Shown here: positions 46,336 to 58,936 of the stretch, piece after piece
Layout of the letters: each line of letters starts with the position of its first letter
How positions within the stretch are numbered: position 1 is the stretch's first letter
Assembly (NCBI GenBank): GCA_033398695.1
Contig: CM065812.1
Location: 135,228,858-135,292,857 of the forward strand
DNA: 64,000 nucleotides
Source of the DNA: Orobanche coerulescens
Taxonomy: Eukaryota > Streptophyta > Magnoliopsida > Lamiales > Orobanchaceae
Direction of reading: 5' to 3'
Translations under genes and position numbers: made by a program
Notes under the pieces: model-generated
Told to the model about the DNA's origin: nothing
The model's database searches: none
The model's input: only the letters and a program-made list of their open reading frames with translations

Positions 46336-47436
46336 AGCATACACACACACACGTTACTCATGCAATACTAATATGCTAAGAATGTAAGTTCATTAAGAAT
46401 ACTCACTAGAGATGGCCCTTAACTCGACACCATTATCAAACTCTTCAAAACACAATAACAAGATTAAATATGGAATACACGATTCCATAACTTTAAACAA
46501 TAGGAGTATCATCATCAAATCCTTCAACGTTCAAAATAATCAAATCATAATAAATTCCCAAAACACAACGTTCACAAAACACACACGCGTTTTGAAAGAG
46601 AGCCTTTAACGAGGCCAAACCGAAATCTTTTGAAACTTCATTTCAAATAACCAAACAAACGCATCAAGACAACCACCGATCATCATATCCATAAAACGAG
46701 AAAAGTATGGTCAAGGTACTTGCCTCGAATAAGAACAACGCGGAGAATCGACCGAAGTAGGTTGGCCCGAACGGACTACGAACCCGCCGACTCCACCGAA
46801 CGCCAACTCACGTTCATAAACTACGAAGGACAAATAATAACAATGAAATGAATTCCATAACACGACTCAAAGCCGTTGAATTCAAAGAACGAATAATGAA
46901 AGTTCAAGGATTTCCCCCAAAACGGCCAAGAACACAATTCGTTCCGTCAAAACCCGAAAACGGAATTCCAAGTTGAAATATGGATATACAATCCATAGAA
47001 TATGTTTAACAACATCATTTAACCATAATCGATCCATCGAAAATGGATGAAAAACGAGATCGGGGACAAATCCCCCAAAAAGTCAATTCGAAGAAAATCA
47101 AGAATTATACTTCGATTCGACGAAGAACAATGGATTAAATGATGTTAAACACAAGAATACTATCAAGATTAATCATACCCATCATGAATTAATCAACAAC
47201 ACGGAACGAATCGGACGAAAATGCAAAAATCCCCAAATTCACGAAATTAGGGTTCTAAGGAAGATTACCTTGATTATTTGGATCAAAGGTTGATAACAGA
47301 CGATCGATTGATGTTATGAACTCAAGGACTTCATGGATTTGTTGTTAAACAACATGGCTTCGTCACCCATGAATCGCCATTCGCGGAAGGAGAAGGAAGG
47401 GAATGAAAAGCGAAGTGAAATGTGATTGCTCACCAC

Positions 47437-47443
47437 ATTTATA
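47437..47443 (-). promoter_or_regulatory. TATA box of GyC LTR 1
   Basis: TATAAAT on the - strand. The nearest array motif is 47454-47467, so the gap is 10 bp and the start-to-start distance is 24 bp. Confidence 0.75.
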
Positions 47444-47453
47444 TCGGGCCAGA

Positions 47454-47868
47454 CTAGCGTGCGCTAGCCTTCCCGGACTAGCGTGCGCTATAGGCCAGTA
47501 TCGGCCGAGTACCCTCGGCCAGGGCCCACACGACTGGCACCACCGACCAAATCTCGCCGACCATGACTCGTCTCCCGACTCCCGCTAGCGTGCGCTATGG
47601 CCGGAAGCTGCGCTAGCCGACTTGCCTAGTAGCCCTTTGGGTAGGCGCCGGCCAGTGTAACGTCGCTAGCCGGCCGACGGCGTGCGCTACGCTGCCCGAC
47701 TAGCTAGCGCTACGCTCGGCTTCGCGTGCGCTACCTGCCGATCCTAACCGAGTCCAGAACCCCAGGACTCCACTGCCCAGTCCCGATAGCGTGCGTTAGG
47801 CCAGCCGGTAGCGTGCGCTACACCTGCCAGTTAGCGCGTGCAGCCTTCCGGCCGTAGCGTGCGCTACG
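47454..47868 (-). repeat. Near-palindrome array, GyC LTR 1
   Basis: About eleven motifs, G/C-rich. The first two are at 47454 and 47478 (24 bp). Later copies are irregular, with many small indels relative to the other two LTRs. Orientation in element sense is again TAGCGCACGCTA. Confidence 0.8.
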
Positions 47869-48439
47869 CCGTTCCTGCCGCACCCATCCGGCCGGTGCCT
47901 GCAATCGTCCGGCGATCCGCCACCGTCCGGCGATCCATAACCGTCGTGGCTCGACGACCCGATTTCCGAAATCGCACGGAACGAACACGACGAAAAGTTC
48001 ACGGACGACATAAACGACTCGAAATGAAAACGTAATACCATATTTAGTCATACGCGACCAAGAAACGGGTCGAGGCAACAATTACAGATACGGATACCCG
48101 TAACTTTCAAGAAATTACAAAATGGCCCAAAACGCCCGTAAATCACGATACGTGATCGAATAACCAAACCGAAGTTCACAACACGTCTAACAAAGTTAAA
48201 CGGACTTGCGGGAAACTCGAAACAGCAGTTTCGGTCGAGATTCGCAAGAATCGAACTCAAGTGCGGAAAAGTCGCTAAAAAGCACAGAACTCAACAAAAC
48301 AACACCGAAACGAACTCGGATGACAAAAAGTGTAGAATTAATCATTCTCAGAATGACGAAACGGTCATGAGCGAGTCGTCAAAACGGACTCCGACCGAAA
48401 AAATAAATTTACCGAATATCGAAAATTGCGGATATTACA

Positions 48440-50760
48440 TTCTACCCTCCTTAAAAGAAGTTTCGTCCCGAAACTTAAAACAAGTAGGGAGAAGGAATAT
48501 TCCGCCAAGGAAAAATCATCGAGATACACAAGAATGCGTAACTAACGCCCAACGGCGAAACGTTACAAACAACGCAATGGAATATACGGCGTGAAAACAC
48601 GCTCCACGGCGACCAACACAACGTCGCCGTTAGCGATATAATAAAACCAACAAACGACAAGCGTCATCAAATGGATAATATAGCCAAGTCAATTATCCGA
48701 CAATCACAAAACACAACGAACGAAAACCAATATGATTGACCAACCCAACGGTACATCAATCAAAACGCGAGTCAACCGCTGAACAAACACGGAATCCCAC
48801 CGCCTAAGGTGGAAGATCGAAACGAAACTAATTTCCCGAATCAAAGGAATTACGAAGGAGCCCGAATGTTCACCAATCACTAACGAGGTCAATAAAAACC
48901 GAACAATCAAATGATCAAACCACAACGATCGAGACAACAAAAATCGAAGAATCATGTTCGAATCACGAAGAACAATAAAATTTCAAACAACAACTCCAAG
49001 GTTCACATCTCGACTCGAGACAATATATGATCCGGTGAAAACAACAGGATGTGCATTCACATAAGATCCACAGGAAAGGGAATAGCAATTAAAAAGTCAC
49101 AACGACAAACGAGTTATTCAAACAATACCACACTCGCTCGATAGACAAATCTAGGGGTATGACAAGCTCAGTAATTTCAACGATCTTATATGAGTCGTCA
49201 GATTTGAAAAAATATGAGTTCCAAATCCGATCCACTTCGAATAAAAGAACTAATAGAACCAGATGATGTCACTCCCAAACAAGGTTCACAAGAATCGAAC
49301 TGAACCCGAAAAAGTAACATCGATAACCAGATCGACCCACAACAAGATCACAGCTCGTTCGGACGATGAAATCGAAATACTGAGAACAAGTTCATAAAGT
49401 GCCAACGAACATGAGCGAATCGATAGACTAGAGAAAGAGAAAATACAGAAGTCAAAATAGTACGGGCATTACCTCCGACCTCGTCCACGAAATTCACAAA
49501 ACGGGAGCAAGGTAACAAGACATTAAACAACCGACGCATAACGGAACCATCGCCGATGCACACGGTCATACCAAACCAAGCTCTAACAGCTCGCACATAC
49601 GCGACAACACAGAAATCACCACGAGGCGACAACATTCAACACCAACATCCCGCCTCTCACAGGGGGCTAACACAACAAATGTGTGGAAAGCGACTCAATG
49701 CTCACACCGCCAATTCGGTCATACTGGAGAAAGTATCAAAATGACAATGCGAACATCACACATACATACCCACCCTCAAACGGGAATGGATAGTTTTTAA
49801 ATACGAAAACCTCATTTTGAAAATAATTTGAAGAATACCGATTGATCTTGAGTATCACCTTTCAAAAAAGTACAAACGTGAAACATCGTTATCGAGACAT
49901 TGGAGAACCATTTCGCATTTGATAAGAATGAAGATACTTTCTCTTAATGAAAACTTTCAAAATATTCGACCCTCGGGTCTAAATAAAAGTGTTTCTAAAA
50001 TATTGAAAATATCTCAAAGCATTTTGGTCCTCGAGGTAGAAAATTTTTGAAATATATTGTGGCACCTAGGATGTACCACAAGAAAATAACTCATTTGAAA
50101 AGTATGTCTCGAAATTTATTTTTCTAAGATACTCAAGGTTTTCAAAAATCCAATAGGTCAGAATGCCCAAAACTCACACATACCGACGTTCACTAAAACA
50201 ACTCCTAGCACACGCATCAAAAAGTTTAAAATCAAGACAATATATGTCTTTAAACGGAAATAAACGATAAAATACCACATTCAGAACAAAACCACTAATA
50301 AAATACTCTCCCGCACTGGCTAGTGAACAAGTCGAACGCGTATAAGCACAAAGCTTCCACAAGAGACTTGTAAAACGTGCAAATCGATTCGAAAATCATC
50401 AACAACGGAGAAAAACAACAATAAAAAGACATCACAAGTGACGACACTCCTCGTATAAATCAAATACGAAAGTCGACTAAATACATATCGTGAAATCAAA
50501 ATTCACATAAGGATTCCACCACTTAACAAATAATCATAAAAATAGCTCATGTCACACGAGGCACAACACAAAGAAGGGAGACTTACTTCCACATGTCGCA
50601 CGAAGATGATGATCGCCCCACGATACTAATCACGACCAACAAACTCAAACGACGCGTCGCGACACGACTCAGTCAGATAAAATCCGACGAAACAAGACTC
50701 AAACAACACGACTTGACCCGACAGCCTAGGTTTCCTCAACCTAAGCTCCGATACCATTTA
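48440..50760 (-). other. GyC internal region A, non-coding
   Basis: 2321 bp. Polypurine tract 48440-48456 (TTTTAAGGAGGGTAGAA on the - strand). Primer site 50740-50756, TGGTATCGGAGCTTAGG on the - strand, initiator tRNA-Met type. I find no gag, zinc knuckle or pol motif; the antisense and sense ORFs of 60-95 residues (for example 49348-49635) show no domain. It matches internal region B closely except for a patch at 49137-49222. Confidence 0.82.
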
Positions 50761-53700
50761 TGTAACACCCCCAATCCACTCAGGGATATTACACGCCGTA
50801 GACCCTCTCCTCGAGGATCTACCAGGCTGGTAACAACATTTAACATCTCGATAATGCCTTCAAGGCTAAAATGACTCAGTAGACCGATTTGGTCTTTCCG
50901 CAATTACATACAACTCAAATACAACTCATGCCCACGCAGGGACAAAATACAACCACACCCGCACAACGGGAACAATATAGCAATGGAAAATAAAGTACAA
51001 TCGAACCAACACACGATGTACGGTTCCTCATGTGATTAGTATCGATCATCTTTCATCATCCTTCGTGCCGACCACGTGTTATGCTCCAAAACCCGAATGC
51101 AAACAGACATCCACCCCCCGAATACTCGGGGGTTAGCAAAACTCCACTGTTTTGCTAGTGCAAGAACAAAGTGCAAATACGAGCCATACAATTCACATTC
51201 CACGAATAACAATAACCGAGGATCCTCAAAGATCCAAACGAAACGAAAAGTACTTCCCGAGGCAAGGGTTTGAGAAAACATTTCAAAATCGAAATATCAT
51301 AAATCAATGGAAGTAATTTATAAAACGGTTAAAAATGCCATCGAGAGTTTTAATAGAAAACAATTTAGGATTATCAAATCCTAACCGCCCCAAAGGTTTA
51401 CTTCCCGAAAAATGATATTTACCAAACCGTTGGGATTTTAGCCCCAAACCCGTAAAATGACTTTTACAAAACCATTGGGATTTTAGCCCCAAATCTCATC
51501 AACTCACAGTACACAAGAACGACCACAAGGTTCGTTTCCCAACACCAAAATCCACAAATAAAGGATTTAAAACAAACAACAAAATACTCTTGTGCCATCC
51601 TAGTCAAGTAGGCCAAACGAACAACTTACCTCTTACACACTTAGTCAATGCATGCAATCATGAAAACCGTTCAAAAGCACTCATTTCCGGAAATGCCATA
51701 ATCAAATCACATTTGCAAAATGCACCACAATTAACCGTGGATCCACCCCTCCGTGGACCCCTACCGAGACCCCGTCGGATCTAACCCGTAGTGGTTAAAA
51801 GCAAGCTCGCGGATCCACCCCTCCGTGGACCCCTACCGAGACCCGTCGGATCTAACCCATAGTGAGCATACACACACACACGTTACTCATGCAATACTAA
51901 TATGCTAAGAATGTAAGTTCATTAAGAATACTCACTAGAGATGGCCCTTAACTCGACACCATTATCAAACTCTTCAAAACACAATAACAAGATTAAATAT
52001 GGAATACACGATTCCATAACTTTAAACAATAGGAGTATCATCATCAAATCCTTCAACGTTCAAAATAATCAAATCATAATAAATTCCCAAAACACAACGT
52101 TCACAAACCACACACGCGTTTTGAAAGAGAGCCTTTAACGAGGCCAAACCGAAATCTTTTGAAACTTCATTTCAAATAACCAAACAAACGCATCAAGACA
52201 ACCACCGATCATCATATCCATAAACGAGAAAAGTATGGGCAAGGTACTTGCCTCGAATAAGAACAACGCGGAGAATCGACCAAGTAGGTTGGCCCGAACG
52301 GACTACGAACCCGCCGACTCCACCGAACGCCAACTCACGTTCATAAACTACGAAGGACAAATAATAACAATGAAATGAATTCCATAACACGACTCAAAGC
52401 CGTTGAATTCAAAGAACGAATAATGAAAGTTCAAGGATTTCCCCAAACGGTCAAGAACACGATTCGTCCCGTCAAAACCCGAAAACGGAATTCCAAGTTG
52501 AAATATGGATATACAATCCATAGAATATGTTTAACAACATCATTTAACCATAATCGATCCATCGAAAATGGATGAAAACGAGATCGGGGACAAATCCCCC
52601 GAAAAGTCAACTCGAAGGAAATCAAGAATTATACTTCGATTCGACGAAGAACAATGGATTAAATGACGTTAAACACAAGAATACTATCAAGATTAATCAT
52701 ACCCATCATGAATTAATCAACAACACGGAACGAATCGGACGAAATTGCAAAAATCCCCAAATTCACGAAATTAGGGTTCTAAGGAAGATTACCTTGATTA
52801 TTGGATCAAAGGTTGATAGCAGACGATCGATTGATGTTATGAACTCAAGGACTTCATGGATTTGTTGTTAAACAACATGGCTTCGTCACCCATGAATCGC
52901 CATTCGCGGAAGGAGAAGGAAGGGAATGAAAACGAAGTGAAATGTGATTGCCACCACATTTATCTCGGGCCAGACTAGCGTGCGCTAGCCTTCCCGGACT
53001 AGCGTGCGCTATAGGCCGGTATCGGCCGAGTACCCTCGGCCAGGGCCCACACGACCTGGCACCACCGACCAAATTCTGCCGACCATGACTCGTCTCCCGA
53101 CTCCCGCTAGCGTGCGCTATGGCCGGAAGCCTGCGCGCGCTAGCGGCTATCCGGTAGCCCTGGGTGAGCCCCGGATCGTGCGGCCTGCTAACGCGGCCGA
53201 CGGCCGCGTGCGCTACGCCGCGACTAGCGCGCGCTACGCTCGGCGTAGCGTGCGCTACCCGCCGATCTGGCCGAGTCGAGAACCTCGAAACCCCGCCTGT
53301 GCCCGGGCGATGGCGTGCGTTAGGCGGCCCGAAGCGTGCGCTACACTGCCGGTTAAGCGCGCAGCCTTCCGGCCGTAGCGTGCGCTACGCCGGTTCTGCC
53401 GCACCGTCCGGCGGTGCACCTGTCGTCCGGCCGATCCCGCCACCGTCCGGCCGATCCATAGCCGTCGCTCGGCGACCCGATTTCGAAATCGCACGCGAAC
53501 ACGACGAAAAGTTCACGGACGACATAAACGACTCGAAATGAAAACGTAATACCATATTTAGTCATACGCGACCAAGAAACGGTCGAGGCAACAATTACAG
53601 ATACGGATACCCGTAACTTTCAAGAAATTACAAAATGGCCCAAAACGCCCGGAAATCACGATACGTGATCGAATATCCAAACCGAAGTTCACAACACATC

Positions 53701-53952
53701 TAACAAAGTTAAACGGACTTGCGGGAAACTCGAAACAGCCGTTTCGGGCGAGATTCGCAAGAATCGAACTCAAGTGCGGAAAAGTCGCTAAAAAGCACAG
53801 AACTCAACAAAACAACACCGAAACGAACTCGGATGACAAAAAGTGTAGAATTAATCATTCTCAGAATGACGAAACGGTCATGAGCGAGTCGTCAAAACGG
53901 ACTCCGACCGAAAAAATAAATTTACCGAATATCGAAAATTGCGGATATTACA
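50761..53952 (-). repeat. GyC LTR 2 (shared middle LTR)
   Basis: 3192 bp. It is the most altered copy: about 33 bp are missing after 51382 (the AAAGATAAAAGGGGGTCA block), the TATA position near 52960-52966 reads GATAAAT in sense, and the array 52975-53388 has many indels. Confidence 0.88.
52975..53388 (-). repeat. Near-palindrome array, GyC LTR 2
   Basis: About eleven motifs, the first at 52975. Between 53120 and 53350 the sequence departs strongly from LTR 1 and LTR 3 while the flanks stay nearly identical. Spurious ORFs 53004-53378 and 53164-53541 come from this G/C-rich stretch. Confidence 0.8.
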
Positions 53953-56281
53953 TTCTACCCTCCTTAAAAGAAGTTTCGTCCGAAACTTAAAACAAGTAGG
54001 GAGAAGGAATATTCCGCCAAGGAAAAATCATCGAGATACACAAGAATGCGTAACTAACGCCCAACGGCGAAACGTTACAAACAACGCAATGGAATATACG
54101 GCGTGAAAACACGCTCCACGGCGACCAACACAACGTCGCCGTTAGCGATATAATAAAACCAACAAACGACAAGCGTCATCAAATGGATAATATAGCCAAG
54201 TCAATTATCCGACAATCACAAAACACAACGAACGAAAACCAATATGATTGACCAACCCAACGGTACATCAATCAAAACGCGAGTCAACCGCTGAACAAAC
54301 ACGGAATCCCACCGCCTAAGGGCTGGAAGATCGAAAACGAAACTAATTTCCCGAACTGAAAGGAATTACGAAGGAGCCTGAATGTTCACCAATCACGGAA
54401 CGAGGTCAATAAAAACCGAACAATCAAATGATCAAACCACAACGATCGAGACAACAAAAATCGAAGAATCATGTTCGAATCACGAAGAACAATAAAATTT
54501 CAAACAACAACTCCAAGGTTCACATCTCGACTCGAGACAATATATGATCCGGTGAAAACAACAGGATGTGCATTCACATAAGATCCACAGGAAAGGGAAT
54601 AGCAATTAAAAAGTCACAACGACAAACGAGTTATTCCGAAACAATACCACACTCGTTCGATAGACAAAACAAGGGGTAGGACAAGCTCAGAAATGTCAAC
54701 GAACATAAATGAGTCGACAGAGTCGAAAACATAAGAGTTCCAAATCCGATCCACTTCGAATAAAAGAACTAATAGAACCAGATGATGTCACTCCCAAACA
54801 AGGTTCACAAGAATCGAACTGAACCCGAAAAAGTAACATCGATAACCAGATCGACCCACAACAAGATCACAGCTCGTTCGGACGATGAAATCGAAATACA
54901 GAACAAGTTCATAAAGTGCCAACGAACATGAGCGAATCGATAGACTAGAGAAAGAGAAAATACAGAAGTCAAAATAGTACGGGCATTACCTCCGACCTCG
55001 TCCACGAAATTCACAAAACGGGAGCAAGGTAACAAGACATTAAACAACCGACGCATAACGGAACCATCGCCGATGCACACGGTCATACCAAACCAAGCTC
55101 TAACAGCTCGCACATACGCGACAACACAGAAATCACCACGAGGCGACAACATTCAACACCAACATCCCGCCTCTCACAGGGGGCTAACACAACAAATGTG
55201 TGGAAAGCGACTCAATGCTCACACCGCCAATTCGGTCATACTCGGGAGAAAGTATCAAAATGACAATGCGAACATCACACATACATACCCAGCCCTCAAA
55301 CGGGAATGGATAGGTTTTAAAAACGAAAACCTCATTTTGAAAATAATTTGAAGAATACCGATTGATCTTGAGTATCACCTTTCAAAAAAAGTACAAACGT
55401 GAAACATCGTTATCGAGACATTGGAGAACCATTTCGCATTTGATAAGAATGAAGATACTTTCTCTTAATGAAAACTTTCAAAATATTCGACCCTCGGGTC
55501 TAAATAAAAGTGTTTCTAAAATATTGAAAATATCTCAAAGCATTTTGGTCCTCGAGGTAGAAAATTTTTGAAATATATTGTGGCACCTAGGATGTACCAC
55601 AAGAAAATAACTCATTTGAAAAGTATGTCTCGAAATTTATTTTTCTAAGATACTCAAGGTTTTCAAAAATCCAATAGGTCAGAATGCCCAAAACTCACAC
55701 ATACCGACGTTCACTAAAACAACTCCTAGCACACGCATCAAAAAGTTTAAAATCAAGACAATATATGTCTTTAAACGGAAATAAACGATAAAATACCACA
55801 TTCAGAACAAAACCACTAATAAAATACTCTCCCGCACTGGCTAGTGAACAAGTCGAACGCGTATAAGCACAAAGCTTCCACAAGAGACTTGTAAAACGTG
55901 CAAATCGATTCGAAAATCATCAACAACGGAGAAAAACAACAATAAAAAGACATCACAAGTGACGACACTCCTCGTATAAATCAAATACGAAAGTCGACTA
56001 AATACATATCGTGAAATCAAAATTCACATAAGGATTTCACCACTTAACAAATAATCATAAAAATAGCTCATGTCACACGAGGCACAACACAAAGAAGGGA
56101 GACTTACTTCCACATGTCGCACGAAGATGATGATCGCCCCACGATACTAATCACGACCAACAAACTCAAACGACGCGTCGCGACACGACTCAGTCAGATA
56201 AAATCCGACGAAACAAGACTCAAACAACACGACTTGACCCGACAGCCTAGGTTTCCTCAACCTAAGCTCCGATACCATTTA
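53953..56281 (-). other. GyC internal region B, non-coding
   Basis: 2329 bp. Polypurine tract 53953-53969; primer site 56261-56277, identical to that of region A. Nearly the same sequence as region A, with a divergent patch at 54655-54742. Confidence 0.82.
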
Positions 56282-58504
56282 TGTAACACCCCCAATCCAC
56301 TCAGGGATATTACACGCCGTAGACCCTCTCCTCGAGGATCTACCAGGCTGGTAACAACATTTAACATCTCGATAATGCCTTCAAGGCTAAAATGACTCAG
56401 TAGACCGATTTGGTCTTTCCGCAATTACATACAACTCAAATACAACTCATGCCCACGCAGGGGACAAAATACAACCACACCCGTACAACGGGAACAATAT
56501 ATAAGATTAAAATAAAGTACAAATGAACCAACACACGATGTTCTGTTCCTCATGTGATTAGTTTCGATCATCTTTCTTCATCCTTCGTGCCGACCACGTG
56601 TTATGCTCCAAAACCCGAATGCAAAACAGACATCCACCCCGAATACTCGGGGTTAGCAAACTCCACCGTTTTGCTAGTGCAAGAACAAAGTGCAAATACG
56701 AGCCATACAATTCACATTCCACGAATAACAATAACCGAGGATCCTCAAAGATCCAAACGAAACGAAAAGTACTTCCCGAGGCAAGGGTTTGAGAAAACAT
56801 TTCAAAATCGAAATATCATAAATCAATGGAAGTAATTTATAAAACGGTTTAGAATGCCATCGAGAGTTTTAATAGAAAACAATTTAGGATTATCAAATCC
56901 TACTTTTCAAAATTCAAAAGATAAAAGGGGGTCACCGCCCCAAAGGTTTACTTCCCGAAAAATGATATTTACCAAACCATTGGGATTTTAGCCCCAAACC
57001 CGTAAAATGACTTTTACAAAACCATTGGGATTTTATCCCCAAATCTCATCAACTCACAGTACACAAGAACGACCACAAGGTTCGTTTCCCAACACCAAAA
57101 TCCACAAATAAAGGATTTAAAACAAACAACAAAATACTCTTGTGCCATCCTAGTCAAGTAGGCCAAACGAACAACTTACCTCTTACACACTTAGTCAATG
57201 TATGCAATCATGAAAACCGTTCAAAAGCACTCATTTCCGGAAATGCCATAATCAAATCACATTTGCAAAATGCACCACAATTAACCGTGGATCCACCCCT
57301 CCATGGACCCCTACCGAGACCCCGTCGGATGTAACCCGTAGTGGTTAAAAGCAAGCTCGCGGATCCACCCCTCCGTGGACCCCTACCGAGACCCCGTCGG
57401 ATCTAACCCATAGTGAGCATACACACACACACGTTACTCATGCAATACTAATATGCTAAGAATGTAAGTTCATTAAGAATACTCACTAGAGATGGCCCTT
57501 AACTCGACACCATTATCAAACTCTTCAAAACACAATAACAAGATTAAATACGGAATACACGATTCCATAACTTTAAACAATAGGAGTTTCATCATCAAAT
57601 CCTTCAACGTTCAAAATAATCAAATCATAATAAATTCCCAAAACACAACGTTCACAAAACACACACGCGTTTTGAAAGAGAGCCTTTAACGAGGCCAAAT
57701 CTTTTGAAACTTCATTTCAAATAACCAAACAAACGAATCACGACTACCACCGATCATCATATCCATAAAACGAGAAAAGTATGGGCAAGGTACTTGCCTC
57801 GAATAAGAACAACGCGGAGAATCGACCGAAGTAGGTTGGCCCGAACCGACTACGAACCCGCCGACTCCACCGAACGCCAACTCACGTTCATAAACTACGA
57901 AGGACAAATAATAACAATGAAATGAATTCCATAACACGACTCAAAGCCATTGAATTCAAAGAACGAATAATGAAAGTTCAAGGATTTCCCCAAACGGCCA
58001 AGAACACGATTCGTTCCGTCAAAACCCGAAAACGGAATTCCAAGTTGAAATATGGATATACAATCCATAGAATATGTTTAACAACATCATTTAACCATAA
58101 TAGATCCATCGAAAACGGATGAAAACGAGATCGGGGACAAATCCCCCAAAAAGTCAATTCGAAGGAAATCAAGAATTATACTTCGATTCGACGAAGAACA
58201 ATGGATTAAATGATGTTAAACACAAGAATACTATCAAGATTAATCATACCCATCATGAATTAATCAACAACACGGAACGAATCGGACGAAAATGCAAAAA
58301 TCCCCAAATTCACGAAATTAGGGTTCTAAGGAAGATTACCTTGATTATTTGGATCAAAGGTTGATAACGGACGATCGATTGATGTTATGAACTCAAGGAC
58401 TTCATGGATTTGTTGTTAAACAACATGGCCGTCACCCATGAATCGCCATTCGCGGAAGGAGAAGGAAGGGAATGAAAAGCGAAGTGAAATGTGTTGCTCA
58501 GCCA

Positions 58505-58511
58505 CATTTAT
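58505..58511 (-). promoter_or_regulatory. TATA box of GyC LTR 3
   Basis: TATAAAT on the - strand. The gap to the motif at 58522-58535 is 10 bp, start to start 24 bp. As the 5'-most LTR it would drive the whole tandem array. Confidence 0.75.
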
Positions 58512-58521
58512 ACTGGGCCAG

Positions 58522-58936
58522 ACTAGCGTGCGCTAGCCTTCCTGGACTAGCGTGCGCTATCGGCCGGTATCGGCCGAGTACCCTCGGCCAGGGCCCACAC
58601 GACCCGGCACCACCGACCAAATTCTGCCGACCATGACTCATCTCCCGACTCCCGCTAGCGTGCGCTACGGCCGGAAGCCTGCGCACGCTAGCCGACCTGT
58701 CCAGTAGCCACTGGACTGAACTGCCCGGCCAGGTAACGTACGCTAGCCGGCCGACAGCGTGCGCTACGCCTGCCGACTAGCGCGCGCTACGCTCGGTGTA
58801 GCGTGCGCTACCTGCCGATCCTGACCGAGTCCAGAACCTCAGAAACCCCACTGCCCAGGCCCGATAGCGTCGTTAGGCGGCCATTAGCGTCGCTACACTG
58901 CCGGTTAGCGCGCAGCCTTCCGGCCGTAGCGTGCGC
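58522..58936 (-). repeat. Near-palindrome array, GyC LTR 3
   Basis: About eleven motifs, with left edges 58522 and 58546 for the first two (24 bp). A CCAGTAGCCACTGGAC inverted repeat (about 58691-58706) corresponds to TCCAGTAGCTTCTGGA in GyA. Confidence 0.8.

Larger units (their letters stand above)
45202..48439 (-). repeat. GyC LTR 1 (3'-most in element sense)
   Basis: 3238 bp. In sense it starts TGTAATATCCGC and ends GGGGGTGTTACA. Array 47454-47868, TATA 47437-47443. It includes a direct ~70 bp duplication (46211-46335). Many short ORFs recur in all three LTRs only because the DNA is copied. Confidence 0.9.

Noticed and set aside
53004..53541. Overlapping 124-125 residue frames in GyC LTR 2
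   Set aside because: G/C-rich array DNA has few stops in any frame. The equivalent frames are broken in LTR 1 and LTR 3.
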